The notes under the pieces are model-generated. The model was not told the origin of the DNA, did no database searches, and was given only the letters and a program-made list of their open reading frames with translations. The translations under genes were made by a program, and so were the position numbers. DNA of 64,000 nucleotides, from positions 30,056-94,055 of the forward strand of contig CAJMPT010000004.1 of NCBI GenBank assembly GCA_905215465.1. The letters run 5' to 3'. Of this stretch, positions 39,334 through 47,828 are shown piece after piece. This stretch comes from an uncultured bacterium. Lineage in GTDB: Bacteria > Actinomycetota > Coriobacteriia > Coriobacteriales > Atopobiaceae. Numbering within the stretch: the stretch's first letter is position 1; each line of letters opens with the position of its first letter.

Positions 39334-39711
39334 CTACTTGCGACCGAGGTGAAGCAGGCTCTTGGCGCCGGCCTTCATGACATCGGCGAAGGAGGGCGAC
39401 CTCTGGAGGCGGTCCTCGGGGATGTAGGCCCTCATAGCGCGCAGCGTCGCCTTGTTGTCACGCGTGGAGAACGAGAAGTGGCCGTTCTCCTTGGTGAAGA
39501 TGGCAAATCGCGCGATCTTCTTGCCGGGGAGCACCTCGGCGGCGACGTAGTCCACCTGGTCCCAGGGAATCTGGATGTAGTCCTCGGGGTTCTTCTCGTT
39601 GTAGAACTCGAAGGCGGCGTTGCCCACCATGACGTCGCCATAGGTGGTGAGCCCCTGGAAGGACGTGGCCTTGAGGGCGAGGTCGACCGAGCTGTTCTGT
39701 GACTGGGCCAT
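39334..39711 (-). CDS. manO: DUF956 family protein (ManO-like)
   Basis: A 125-residue protein of the DUF956 family, found almost only beside mannose-family PTS operons, where it is called ManO and is thought to modulate their expression. Family features are DYIQIPWDQVDYVAAEVLPG (~residue 45), KKIARFAIFTKENGHFSFST and a C-terminal LRAMRAYIPEDRL. GGAGC precedes the ATG. A T-tailed terminator separates it from the IID gene, so it may be expressed by read-through at a lower level. Confidence 0.88.
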   Translation of the reverse strand: MAQSQNSSVDLALKATSFQGLTTYGDVMVGNAAFEFYNEKNPEDYIQIPWDQVDYVAAEVLPGKKIARFAIFTKENGHFSFSTRDNKATLRAMRAYIPEDRLQRSPSFADVMKAGAKSLLHLGRK

Positions 39712-39738
39712 GAAAGCTCCTTACGAAAAGTGCGATAC

Positions 39739-39778
39739 AAAAGGGGCCGCGCCCCAGGAGTTGCTGGAACGCGGCCCC
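39739..39778 (-). terminator. Terminator after the PTS IID gene
   Basis: Stem GGGGCCGCG/CGCGGCCCC with an 18 bp loop and TTTTG on the minus strand, 30 bp past the IID stop. Confidence 0.85.
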
Positions 39779-39807
39779 GTGAGCGCAGGTGTTCCTACGC
39801 TGACATC

Positions 39808-40728
39808 CTACATGAAGCCAACGACGCGGCCGATGATGCCCACGGCGAAGAGGGCGAGGATGATGACGATGGGGCTGACCTTCTTCTTGAGCAGGTAGCA
39901 GCAGAGCATCGTCAGGCCCACGGCGGCGAGACCCGGGATGAGGGAGTCGAGGTTGGCCTGGAGCGTGGTGACCTTGATCTGGTCGAGGCCAGTGGCGCCC
40001 AGAGCGGCGAACTGGGTGAGGGCGCTCTTGATGCCTTCGGCACCGGCGGGAAGCGCGGACCAGTCGATGTAGGCGCCCTCAGACTGCGTGACCTGGGAGA
40101 CAACCGGGGTGAAGGAGATGGAGACCCAGCGCTCCACCAGGGCACCGATGATGAACATGCCCAGGATGGAGGCGCCCTCGGTGACCTTGCCCATCAGACC
40201 GCCAGAGAGGTCCTTGGCGATGGAGGAGCCCACCTTGTAGCCAAACTCCTGCGTGTACCACAGAAAGGCGATGCGGATGACGTTCCACAGCACGAAGAAG
40301 AGGATCGGGCCGAGGATGTTGCCGGAGAGGGCCAGGGAGGCGCCCAGGGCGCCCAGGATCGGGCGCACGGTGAACCAGAAGACCGGGTCGCCGACGCCGG
40401 CGAGCGGGCCCATCATGCCGACCTTGACGCCCTGGATGGCGACGTCGTCGACGGGAGCGCCGTTGGCGCGCTCCTCCTCGAGGGCCAGGGTGACGCCAAT
40501 GACGGGAGCGGACACGTACGGGTGCGTGTTGTAGAACTCCATGTGGCGCTTGAGGGCCGCGATCTGGTCATCCTTGTCGGTGTACAGCTTCTTGATCGCA
40601 GGGATCATGGAGTAGCACCAACCGCCGTTCTGCATGCGCTCGTAGTTCCAGGAGCCCTGCAGGAACTGGTGACGGAAGCAAACTGCCTGGCGGTCCTTCT
40701 TGGAAAGAGACACCTTGTTCTCTGCCAT
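39808..40728 (-). CDS. manZ: PTS mannose/fructose/sorbose transporter subunit IID
   Basis: A 306-residue membrane subunit of a mannose-family permease. The N-terminal region has FLQGSWNYERMQNGGWCYSMI, then MGPLAGVGDPVFWFTVRPIL (~residue 125), both IID signatures; hydrophobic segments occupy ~130-200 and the C-terminus. It forms the sugar channel with IIC. The ATG at 40728 is chosen to match the family N-terminus; a GTG three codons earlier is closer to the GGAGGGG site. The IIC gene ends 16 bp upstream. Confidence 0.94.
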   Translation of the reverse strand: MAENKVSLSKKDRQAVCFRHQFLQGSWNYERMQNGGWCYSMIPAIKKLYTDKDDQIAALKRHMEFYNTHPYVSAPVIGVTLALEEERANGAPVDDVAIQGVKVGMMGPLAGVGDPVFWFTVRPILGALGASLALSGNILGPILFFVLWNVIRIAFLWYTQEFGYKVGSSIAKDLSGGLMGKVTEGASILGMFIIGALVERWVSISFTPVVSQVTQSEGAYIDWSALPAGAEGIKSALTQFAALGATGLDQIKVTTLQANLDSLIPGLAAVGLTMLCCYLLKKKVSPIVIILALFAVGIIGRVVGFM

Positions 40729-40744
40729 GTGTATCACTCCCCTC

Positions 40745-41560
40745 CTACTCGTAGTCGTTCAGGATGTCGCCCAGCGGGTCGCCGGAGCCACCGTTGCCGC
40801 CGCCCTGCTTGGCCATGTCCTTCAGGCCGAGGTAGATGAGGGCGAGGGAGATGCCGATGAGGCCCAGGGCGATGAGCGTGAGCTCGGAGATGGCAGCGAG
40901 GACGAAGCCGAGGATGAAGAACGGCCAGACCTCCTTGGTGGCCATCATGTTGATGACCATGGCGTAGCCGACGGCTGCGACCATACCACCACCGACGGCC
41001 ATGCCGCCGGAGAGCCATGCGGGCATGGCGTTCAGGGCAGCGGTGACGGTCTCGGACGGGATGAAGCAGAGGATGGCAGCCGGGATGGCAATGCGGACGC
41101 CCTGCATCAGGATGGCGATGACCTGCCAGCGCTCGATGGCGCCGAAGTCGCCCTTCGCGGCGGCGCCGTCCATGATGTGGACGATGCCGGTGGCGATGGT
41201 GCGGCAGATCATGGTCAGGAACAGGCCGGCGACGGACAGGGGCACGGCCAGGGCGATGGACGTGTTGATGGCCGTGGTCGGGTCGGCGGTGCCGCCGTCA
41301 AGCGCCAGGACCATGATGATGGAGGAGGCGACGGAGGCAAGCGCGGCGTCGGGGGCGACGGCTGCGCCGATGTTGGCCCAGCCAAGGGCGATCATCTGGA
41401 GGGAGCCGCCTAGGATGATGCCCTCCTGCAGGTGGCCGGAGACCAGGCCGATGAGCGTGCAGGCCACCAGCGGCTGGTGGAACTGGAACTCGTCAAGGAT
41501 GCCCTCCATGCCGGCCAGCAAGGCGACGATGACGATGAGCAGAATCGTGATTGGGTTCAT
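40745..41560 (-). CDS. manY: PTS mannose/fructose/sorbose transporter subunit IIC
   Basis: A 271-residue integral membrane protein with about 7-8 helices, the IIC component that binds and carries sugar. Family motifs are LLAGMEGILDEFQFHQPLVA (~residue 12), QEGIILGGSLQMIALGWANIGAAVAPDAA (~45-70, here in parts) and the C-terminal basic/Gly-rich tail. GGAGGAT precedes the ATG, 15 bp after the IIAB stop, giving the canonical IIAB-IIC-IID order. Confidence 0.94.
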   Translation of the reverse strand: MNPITILLIVIVALLAGMEGILDEFQFHQPLVACTLIGLVSGHLQEGIILGGSLQMIALGWANIGAAVAPDAALASVASSIIMVLALDGGTADPTTAINTSIALAVPLSVAGLFLTMICRTIATGIVHIMDGAAAKGDFGAIERWQVIAILMQGVRIAIPAAILCFIPSETVTAALNAMPAWLSGGMAVGGGMVAAVGYAMVINMMATKEVWPFFILGFVLAAISELTLIALGLIGISLALIYLGLKDMAKQGGGNGGSGDPLGDILNDYE

Positions 41561-41575
41561 GACCCATCCTCCTAA

Positions 41576-42562
41576 CTAGGCAGAGGCCAACTCGGACTTG
41601 GCCTTCTTGATGAGGTCCTCGTAGCTGATGGGAGAGTCAGACGGAACCTTGCGGGCCTCGAGCGCGACGCCCTTGGCGTGCAGGGTCTCGAGGGTCTCCA
41701 CGTCGGCCTTGTCCATTGCGATGGCGTTGGTGACGACGACCTTGCCGACGGAGTGGGCCATGGAGCCGATGTTGGCCTCCTTGATGTCCACCCCGCCCTC
41801 AATGGCGGCGAGAAGATCCTGCGGGTTCTCGAAGAGCAGCATCGCCTTGGTGGCGCCGAAGCGCGGGTCCTTGGTGACCTCGATCATCTTGGAGACGGGG
41901 ACCACGTTGGCGGGGACTCCGGGAGGGGCCGCCTGCTCGATCATGGTCTTGCGGAGCTGGTCGTGGGCAACGCCGTCGGAGACCACGATGATGCGGTCCG
42001 GGGAGACGGTCTTGGTCCACGTAGTCGCCACCTGACCATGCAGCAGACGGGTGTCCACGCGCACGTGGGCGATCTTGATGTGGCCGTCGCCGAGGACGGT
42101 GCCCTCGGGGATGGCGCCCTGACGGGCGACGGGAGCAGCAGCCACGGCCTCAGCGGGAGCGATGCCCTCCGGCTTGGTAACGATGCCACCCTTGGCGTCG
42201 CCGACGATCTCCTTGGCGACGTCGGCTGCGGTCTCGGCGCCCATGCGGGCACCGTAGGCGGAGACGAGCATGGGCAGATTCAGTCCGGCGACTGCCACCC
42301 AGTTCTCGTGACCCCCCTCGTCCAGCAGCAGGGAAATCTGGTTCCAGGGCGTGCCACCCTGGAGGTCGACCAGGAACAGGACCTGGTCCTGGTCGCTGAG
42401 GCCACCTATGGCCTCAAGGAGCTTAGCCCTGAGGTCATCCGGCCCCATCTCGGGCATAAGCGTCACGGCGACGACGTCGTCCTGCTGGCCAAAGATCATC
42501 TGACCGGACATCTTGATGCCCTCGGCGAACGTGCCATGACTGGCTAGAACAATGCTAACCAC
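41576..42562 (-). CDS. manX: PTS mannose transporter fused subunit IIAB
   Basis: A 328-residue cytoplasmic phosphotransfer protein. The IIA domain (~1-130) has its phospho-histidine in LASHGTFAEG (His9). An Ala/Pro-rich linker (~135-160) leads to the IIB domain with the second phospho-histidine in HVRVDTRLLHGQV (~residue 178). It passes phosphate from HPr to the sugar moving through IIC/IID. The start is GTG with GGAGG upstream. It heads the operon; the 317 bp upstream region holds the promoter. Confidence 0.95.
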   Translation of the reverse strand: MVSIVLASHGTFAEGIKMSGQMIFGQQDDVVAVTLMPEMGPDDLRAKLLEAIGGLSDQDQVLFLVDLQGGTPWNQISLLLDEGGHENWVAVAGLNLPMLVSAYGARMGAETAADVAKEIVGDAKGGIVTKPEGIAPAEAVAAAPVARQGAIPEGTVLGDGHIKIAHVRVDTRLLHGQVATTWTKTVSPDRIIVVSDGVAHDQLRKTMIEQAAPPGVPANVVPVSKMIEVTKDPRFGATKAMLLFENPQDLLAAIEGGVDIKEANIGSMAHSVGKVVVTNAIAMDKADVETLETLHAKGVALEARKVPSDSPISYEDLIKKAKSELASA

Positions 42563-42879
42563 TGCCTACCTCCTTCTTCTCTTGACGCTTCCTTCCCTGT
42601 TCTTGCTCGCAACGCAACACGTGCCTTCATAAATCCTACCCGGCTGCTTTACGAACCGAACACATTTTAGCGAGCGAATTGACCATTGCAACCATAAATT
42701 GTCTTTTGGCAACACTATTGTCCGCTCGCCGACTGATTCCAACCGCTTGCCGTTTTGCAACTTGTTTGCTGCCAATGACTTTATGTATGTAGCCCGCAAA
42801 AACTAGTCAAAAGAGAGGGGCGAGACCCAGCGGTCCCGCCCCGGACTCCAAACGATATGCGCATTTCTCGCCAGGCGAG
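42563..42879. promoter_or_regulatory. Promoter region of the mannose PTS operon
   Basis: 317 bp, AT-richer than its surroundings. On the minus strand TTGCAA and TAAAAT are spaced by 16 bp (about 42666-42693) and make a plausible promoter, leaving a ~110 nt leader. Similar GTTGCAAAA, GTTGGAATC, GTTGCCAAA and GTTGCAATG blocks lie upstream of and within it and may be activator or repressor sites. No sigma-54-type GG-N10-GC motif was recognised. The left part also holds the pepP terminator. Confidence 0.5.
42808..42842 (-). terminator. Terminator of the pepP-like gene
   Basis: Stem GGGGCGGGACC/GGTCTCGCCCC with a short loop and CTCTTTTG on the minus strand, 38 bp past the stop. Confidence 0.8.
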
Positions 42880-44004
42880 CTAGCAGTCGATGCAGACGAG
42901 GTCGTGCGTGGACTGCGTGAAGGGCGCGAAGCCCTCGGCCGTCATGAGGCCAAAGTCCTCCAGGCGCACGCCGAAGTTGCCCGGCAGGTAGATGCCCGGT
43001 TCGATGGTGACGACGGAGCCCTCGGGCACCGGACGGTTCCAGCGGCGGCCGAAGTTGGGGTTCTCGTGGATCTCGATGCCCACGCCATGGCCAAGGCCGT
43101 GCTTGAAGAAGTCGCCGTAGCCGGCGTCCGAGATGACCTTGACGGCCAGGTCCTGGATGTCGGAGCCGATGCAGCCGGGCTTGGCCGCGACGGCACAGGC
43201 CTCGTGCGCCTGACGGACGACGTCATAGACGTGGCGCTGCTCGTCTGTGGGCTGGCCCACGCAGACGGTGCGGGTCATGTCGCTCTTGTAGTCGTGGTAG
43301 CCGGCACCGTAGTCCATGACGATCATGTCGCCCTTCTTGACCACGGTCTCGCCCGGCTGGGCATGGGGGTTGGCGCCGTTGGCTCCGGCGGCGATGATGC
43401 TGCCGAAGGCCAGCGAGTCGGCGCCGTGGTTGAACATGTAGTTCTCGAGCTCCACACGGATCTGCTGCTCGGTCATGCCGGGCTGGATGAAGCCGCAGAT
43501 GTGGGTGAACGCCGCGTCAGTGATGGACTGGGCGTGGCGCATGAGCTCGACCTCCTCGGCGTCCTTGACCATGCGCAGGTCGCAGATGTCACCGTGCATG
43601 CGCGGGGTGAGGCAGGCGATGGAGAGGTCTCCCATGGCCTGGTTGAAGGCGTCGAAGAAGGCCAGGTCGCAGGTGTCCTCGACGGCCACGACGCGGGAGC
43701 GGGTGGCGCGGGCGCGCTCGGCGGCCCAGCTGGCGGCCGAGACGATCTGCTCATCGATGACCCAGGGGGTGTCTGCGCCCAGGCGCTCGCGGAAGGTGTT
43801 GGCGTAGCGGGAGTCGGTGTGGAGCCACTGGCCGTCGGCCGTCACGAAGGCGGTGTGGGCCACCTCGTCGTCAAAGGTGCGCTCGGCTCCGGTGAGCCAG
43901 CGCAGGTCGGGGTTGTTGCGCAGGACGACGGCGTCGTAGCCGCGCTCCGCCATGAGGGCGCGCAGGCGCTCCACGCGCCCGGCGCATGCCTTGGAATCTG
44001 CCAT
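42880..44004 (-). CDS. pepP: Xaa-Pro aminopeptidase / M24 family dipeptidase
   Basis: A 374-residue cytosolic metallopeptidase that removes N-terminal residues before proline. The N-terminal creatinase-like domain (~1-140) is followed by the pita-bread catalytic domain. Metal ligands lie in MIVMDYGAGYHDYKSDMTRT (two Asp, ~residue 245), GLGHGVGIEIHE (His, ~305), TIEPGIYLPG (Glu, ~335) and VRLEDFGL (Glu, ~350). Good RBS (AAAGGAG) before the ATG. It is downstream of the aroB-like gene, separated by a very strong hairpin, and ends at a terminator. Confidence 0.93.
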   Translation of the reverse strand: MADSKACAGRVERLRALMAERGYDAVVLRNNPDLRWLTGAERTFDDEVAHTAFVTADGQWLHTDSRYANTFRERLGADTPWVIDEQIVSAASWAAERARATRSRVVAVEDTCDLAFFDAFNQAMGDLSIACLTPRMHGDICDLRMVKDAEEVELMRHAQSITDAAFTHICGFIQPGMTEQQIRVELENYMFNHGADSLAFGSIIAAGANGANPHAQPGETVVKKGDMIVMDYGAGYHDYKSDMTRTVCVGQPTDEQRHVYDVVRQAHEACAVAAKPGCIGSDIQDLAVKVISDAGYGDFFKHGLGHGVGIEIHENPNFGRRWNRPVPEGSVVTIEPGIYLPGNFGVRLEDFGLMTAEGFAPFTQSTHDLVCIDC

Positions 44005-44025
44005 GTTCTTCTCCTTTGCTCAAGG

Positions 44026-44061
44026 GCGCGCGGCGGCGGGGACTCCCCCGCCGCCGCGCGC
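44026..44061 (-). terminator. Very GC-rich perfect hairpin between aroB-like and pepP genes
   Basis: Perfect 16 bp arms GCGCGCGGCGGCGGGG and its complement around ACTC. It lacks a T-tract, so it may be a processing or pausing site that separates expression of pepP from the upstream genes. Confidence 0.65.
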
Positions 44062-44080
44062 ATGGTTACCAAACTAGATG

Positions 44081-45334
44081 TTACTCCGCCTGCAAGCGGG
44101 CGGCGCACCAGGCGCCCACGTGCTCGCGAAGGGTGGCCTCCTCCACGTTGGTCAGGCGCACGCGGCCCAGGGCGCGCGGTTCCTCCACCATGAAGCGGTT
44201 GGTGCGCAGGAACCTCTGCGCGCGAAGGGCCTCAAAGAGGGCGTCGGCGTCAACCGGGCACTCCACACTGCCGAGCTCCAGGCGCTCCAGGAGCTCGTCC
44301 TGGGTGAACATGTCATCGAGCGAGAGCTCGCCGGCAGCCACGGATAGGCGGGCGCAGAAGCGCAGGGCGTCGGCCAGCATGGCCGAGCGTGGCACGTCGG
44401 GGCTGACGAGGCCGGAGAGCGCGGCCACGAAGGTCTGGCCGTAGGCGATGGACTGGCGCACGGCCACCGAGGTGGAGGACACCACCTTGCCGCGGCTCCT
44501 CAGGGTGGCCGTGAGCTGCTCGGTGAGGGCATTGAGGTCGCCCGCCACCAGGCCGTCAGTAGCGTCGAAGAGGGTCTCGAAGGCCTTTGAGGAGTCGGTC
44601 ATGGCCGTGGCCGCCATGAGCGCGCGGGCGTAGAGAAGGTTCTCGCGGGCGGCGTCCGTGCCCTCGTCGAGACCCATGAGGTCCAGGTCGCAGATCTCGA
44701 AGCGCGCCGAGCCGTCCATCTGCAGCATGTCGGGTACGCCTGCCACGGTGAGGCCCTGCGGGGTCACCCCGGCCAGGATGGCGCTCGAGAGGTCGCAGGG
44801 AACGAGGGCAACCGACGTGCCGCCGCACCAGGAGTGGCAGACCATCGTGGCAAGGGAGAGCTCGGGCAAGTGTCCCACGGCCACCACGAGGTCGTCGGAG
44901 GTCACGCGCATGCGGGCGAGCTCTGCGGCCACGGCGTCGGCGTGGGCGAGGTCGCAGTTCTTCTCGCCAGACGGGAGCTCGGCGAGAAGGACCTCGAAGC
45001 CCTGGTCGGAGAGGCCGCGCAAGAGCTCGCGCAGGGCGTCCTCGGAGACGTCGGGGGCGTGGAGAAGCGCGCAGGCGTGGGGGCGCCCGACGACGCTCTT
45101 GAGGTCGTGGGCGATGTCGGCCACGATGCCGCGGCCCACGCGGACGTCCATGGAGGAGCCGCGCAGGGTGACCCACTGGCGGCACTTCTTGGCCGGCGCG
45201 GCCTCGGGCTCGGCGGCGGCCTCGGACTCGGTAGCCTCGGCTTCCGGCTCGGCGGCCTCGGGCTCGGCGACCTCAACCTCCGGCGCGGCGGTCACATTCT
45301 TCTCGTCCGGCTGGACGGCAGCGTTCTCTGTCAT
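44081..45334 (-). CDS. aroB: Degenerate 3-dehydroquinate synthase-like protein with acidic N-terminus
   Basis: A 417-residue protein that aligns in plan with AroB: a nucleotide-binding N-terminal half and helical C-terminal half, directly after shikimate kinase with ATGA overlap. The catalytic features appear lost: the NAD loop (GGGVVGD in AroB) reads AVGHLPELSLATM, and the metal-binding GHTFGHAIE becomes GQTFVAALS, without the His. A ~50-residue Glu/Ala-rich tail (EVEVAEPEAAEPEAEATESE) precedes the fold. Either the enzyme is inactive, replaced by another aroB, or it has a changed function. The frame is intact and long, so it is probably under selection. Confidence 0.7.
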   Translation of the reverse strand: MTENAAVQPDEKNVTAAPEVEVAEPEAAEPEAEATESEAAAEPEAAPAKKCRQWVTLRGSSMDVRVGRGIVADIAHDLKSVVGRPHACALLHAPDVSEDALRELLRGLSDQGFEVLLAELPSGEKNCDLAHADAVAAELARMRVTSDDLVVAVGHLPELSLATMVCHSWCGGTSVALVPCDLSSAILAGVTPQGLTVAGVPDMLQMDGSARFEICDLDLMGLDEGTDAARENLLYARALMAATAMTDSSKAFETLFDATDGLVAGDLNALTEQLTATLRSRGKVVSSTSVAVRQSIAYGQTFVAALSGLVSPDVPRSAMLADALRFCARLSVAAGELSLDDMFTQDELLERLELGSVECPVDADALFEALRAQRFLRTNRFMVEEPRALGRVRLTNVEEATLREHVGAWCAARLQAE

Positions 45335-45879
45335 AGCAGGCCCTTCTCCCAGAGAAGGCGGCCGCTTTCAAGCGCCACCTGCTCGAAGGTCTTGTTTCGG
45401 ATGTCGATGGTGATGTCCGCGGCGGCGCGGTAGAGCGGGTAGCGATGCCGGTAGAGGCGCTCCGCCTGGCGGGCGCTGCCCAGGTCCGGCCGGCGCTCGC
45501 GGCTCCTGATCTGGCGCATGGAGTCAGAGAGATCCCCGTCCAGGAAGACGACCGTGCCCATCTGGCGCATGAGCCCCGCATTCTCGGGCCGCTCGACGAT
45601 GCCGCCGCCACAGCTGACGAGAAGGGACTTGCGGCTCTTGAGGCCGCGCAGGACGCGCGTCTCCTCGTCGCGGAAGGCGTCCTCGCCGTCCTCCGCAAAG
45701 ACGCAGCCGATGGACTTGCCAAGCGAGCGCTCGACCAAGCGGTCGGTGTCCACGCAGGGGCGGTGGAAGAGCCCGCTCAGGTTGCGCGCGAGGGTGGACT
45801 TGCCGGCACCGAGGAACCCCACGAAGAAGATGTGGTCACATCCCTCGTGGACTACGTATCCCTGTCCTGGCGACTCCAC
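45331..45879 (-). CDS. aroK: Shikimate kinase
   Basis: A 182-residue P-loop kinase phosphorylating shikimate in chorismate synthesis. Walker A is FFVGFLGAGKSTLARNLS (~residue 18), the shikimate-binding DTDRLVERSLGKSI follows (~45), then the Glu of FRDEETRVL (~70) and the GGG of LVSCGGGIVE (~90); the LID Arg is in RERRPDL (~125). The GTG at 45879 is preferred because GGGGGAG lies 8 bp upstream; a TTG two codons earlier is too close. It overlaps the aroB-like gene by 4 bp. Confidence 0.92.
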   Translation of the reverse strand: MESPGQGYVVHEGCDHIFFVGFLGAGKSTLARNLSGLFHRPCVDTDRLVERSLGKSIGCVFAEDGEDAFRDEETRVLRGLKSRKSLLVSCGGGIVERPENAGLMRQMGTVVFLDGDLSDSMRQIRSRERRPDLGSARQAERLYRHRYPLYRAAADITIDIRNKTFEQVALESGRLLWEKGLL

Positions 45880-45995
45880 CGTCAAAGCTCCCCCATGCCG
45901 TGTTCATCGGCCTGATTCTAGCATGGAGCGAGAGGGTCGCCGCATGAGCCGGCAAAGGCGTGACAAAGGGGCAACGCGCTTCTGGGTGAGCGGGC

Positions 45996-46496
45996 CTACT
46001 CCCCCTCGAAGGTGTGGCTTCTCAGGGCGAGAAGCTCAAAGACGCGGAAAATCTGCGTGTACCAGAGGTCGCGGTGGGACTGGGGCCTCACCAGGACGGT
46101 TCGGACGCCGGCGAGGTTTCCGGCAGCGATGTCGGTGAAGACCTGGTCGCCGATCATGACGGTCTGCTCGGGCGTGGCCCCGTGCATCTCCATGGCGCGG
46201 CGCAACGCGAAGGGGGCGGGCTTCATGGCGTGGTCCACGACCTCGCAGCCAAGCTCGTCGGCCGTGGCGCGCACCTGGGTTGAGTGAAAGTTGTTGGAGA
46301 CCAGGCAGAGCGTGAGGCCAGCCGCGCGGGCCGCATCAAGCCATGCCGTGACCTCGGCGGGAACCTGTCTGGTATCCCTGGGGACGCAGGTGTTGTCTCG
46401 GTCCAGGAGCACGAGGGAGACGCCCTCCCCCAAAAGCCAGTCGATGCTCACCTGGGGAAGGGACGCCACGTAGCGCGTTGCGGTGAAGACGCCCAT
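45996..46496 (-). CDS. YqeG family HAD-type phosphatase
   Basis: A 166-residue HAD-superfamily IIIA phosphatase of the YqeG type. Motif I is LVLLDRDNTCVPRD (~residue 30; the second Asp of the usual DxDNT is kept), motif II CLVSNN (~65), and motif III/IV KPAPFALRRAM and MIGDQVFTDIAAGN (~115). YqeG proteins often sit next to shikimate genes or yqeH, and may be phosphoglycerophosphatase-like. It starts one base after the mltG stop codon, so it is co-translated with it. Confidence 0.87.
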   Translation of the reverse strand: MGVFTATRYVASLPQVSIDWLLGEGVSLVLLDRDNTCVPRDTRQVPAEVTAWLDAARAAGLTLCLVSNNFHSTQVRATADELGCEVVDHAMKPAPFALRRAMEMHGATPEQTVMIGDQVFTDIAAGNLAGVRTVLVRPQSHRDLWYTQIFRVFELLALRSHTFEGE

Positions 46497-46497
46497 G

Positions 46498-47820
46498 CTA
46501 CTGCGGCCTGGCGTCGATGGCCTGCTGGTGCTGCTCGTAGGTCTCCGAGAAGGCGTGGTAGTCCCCGCTGATGAAGAAGTAGTAGTAGTTGGTGTCATCG
46601 GGGTTGCAGGCGGCCTTAATGGAGGCGAGGCCCGGCGAGCAGATGGGCGTGGGCGTGAGGCCGGTGCGGGTGTAGGTGTTCCACTCGTTGTCCTCGCCGA
46701 GGTCCGCAGCCGTGAGGTCTCCGCCTTTGTAGAAGGCGGTGGTGGCGTCGGACTGAAGGGGCATGCCCACGGCAAGGCGGTTGTAGAAGACGGAGGCCAC
46801 GGTGGCGCGGTCGTCGTCCGAGTTGGTCTCGCGCTCCACGATGGAGGCAACGGTCAGGATGTCCTCCTGCGTGAAGTCCATCTGGAAGCGGGACTTGAGG
46901 CTCGCGATGGCCGCGTCGAAGTCGACGCCTGCCATCTCGGTCTGCCACTGCGAGAGCATGGTGCGGATGACTAGGTCGCTGGTGACGTCCTTGCCCGAGA
47001 AGTCGTAGGTCTTGGGGAAGAGGTAGCCCTCGAGGGAGTCGTTGTTGGCGGCCGCCAAGAAGGGATAGTCGGCCACGTAGTTGGAGGCCTTGGCCTGGGC
47101 GATGAAGTCATCGGCGGAGATGCCGAACCGCGCCTCCACGGCCGAGGCGACCTTGGCCACGGTGTAGCCCTCGGGAATGGTGAGGGAGGCCGCCGTGGAG
47201 TTGGGGCCGGTGCTCAGCAGCTGGATGATGTTGTCGAGCGAGTCTCCCGTCACGAGGGAGTAGGTGCCGCTCTTGAGGCTGAGCTCGGAGTTGGTGCGCC
47301 TGACCTGGTTGAGGAAGTCGCTCTTGGACTCGATGACGCCAGCGTCAAAGAGCACCTGCGCGATGGCGGACGCACCCGATCCGTCGGGCACGGTGACCTC
47401 GACGACCTGCCCGGCCACGACCTGCTGCCTGTCGGAGTCGACAGACCCTGCGCCCGTCAGGCGCGGGATGACGAGAAACACCACGAGGCCGATGGCGACC
47501 AGCACGGCCACAATACCGGCAATGATGGCAGGAACGGCAGCGGTGCGCCTGCGCTTGGTGCGCTTGTGGACGTTGCCGGAGCTCGCGCGGCGCGTGGCCT
47601 TGGCGGTGCGGCTGGAGACCCCCGTGGAGCCCAGGGCGCTCCTGGTGCCCACGGCGCCGGTGGAGCTGGCCCTGTGACTAGGCGTTGCCTGCTGGCGCAT
47701 GCGCGTGGCGGGGCGAGAAGGACCCGACGTGCGCTGGTGCGCCTGCGGGATGCCAGACGGCTGCTTGGCGCCGCCGAAGTGGGCGGCGCGGCGGGGCGCC
47801 TGGCCGTTGGGAGTGCTCAT
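46498..47820 (-). CDS. mltG: Endolytic murein transglycosylase MltG
   Basis: A 440-residue inner-membrane protein of the YceG-like family, which cuts nascent glycan strands to end their growth. A basic, Ser/Thr/Ala-rich cytoplasmic N-terminus (~1-88) precedes one membrane helix (AVPAIIAGIVAVLVAIGLVV, ~95), then a LysM-like subdomain (VVEVTVPDGSGASAIAQVLF, ~140) and the catalytic YceG domain with the Glu of ASIVERETNSDDD (~330) and the SDATTAFYKGGDL region. RBS is weak (AGGGTCCC). It is 8 bp downstream of ruvX. Confidence 0.93.
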   Translation of the reverse strand: MSTPNGQAPRRAAHFGGAKQPSGIPQAHQRTSGPSRPATRMRQQATPSHRASSTGAVGTRSALGSTGVSSRTAKATRRASSGNVHKRTKRRRTAAVPAIIAGIVAVLVAIGLVVFLVIPRLTGAGSVDSDRQQVVAGQVVEVTVPDGSGASAIAQVLFDAGVIESKSDFLNQVRRTNSELSLKSGTYSLVTGDSLDNIIQLLSTGPNSTAASLTIPEGYTVAKVASAVEARFGISADDFIAQAKASNYVADYPFLAAANNDSLEGYLFPKTYDFSGKDVTSDLVIRTMLSQWQTEMAGVDFDAAIASLKSRFQMDFTQEDILTVASIVERETNSDDDRATVASVFYNRLAVGMPLQSDATTAFYKGGDLTAADLGEDNEWNTYTRTGLTPTPICSPGLASIKAACNPDDTNYYYFFISGDYHAFSETYEQHQQAIDARPQ

Positions 47821-47828
47821 GAGGGACC

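Noticed and set aside
42566..42799. Short leftward frame of 77 codons upstream of manX
   Set aside because: It runs into the manX ribosome site through the promoter region, has no ribosome site of its own and no recognisable sequence.
45879..45885. TTG start for shikimate kinase two codons upstream
   Set aside because: The ribosome site GGGGGAG would be only 2 bp from it; the GTG at 45879 has the normal 8 bp spacing.
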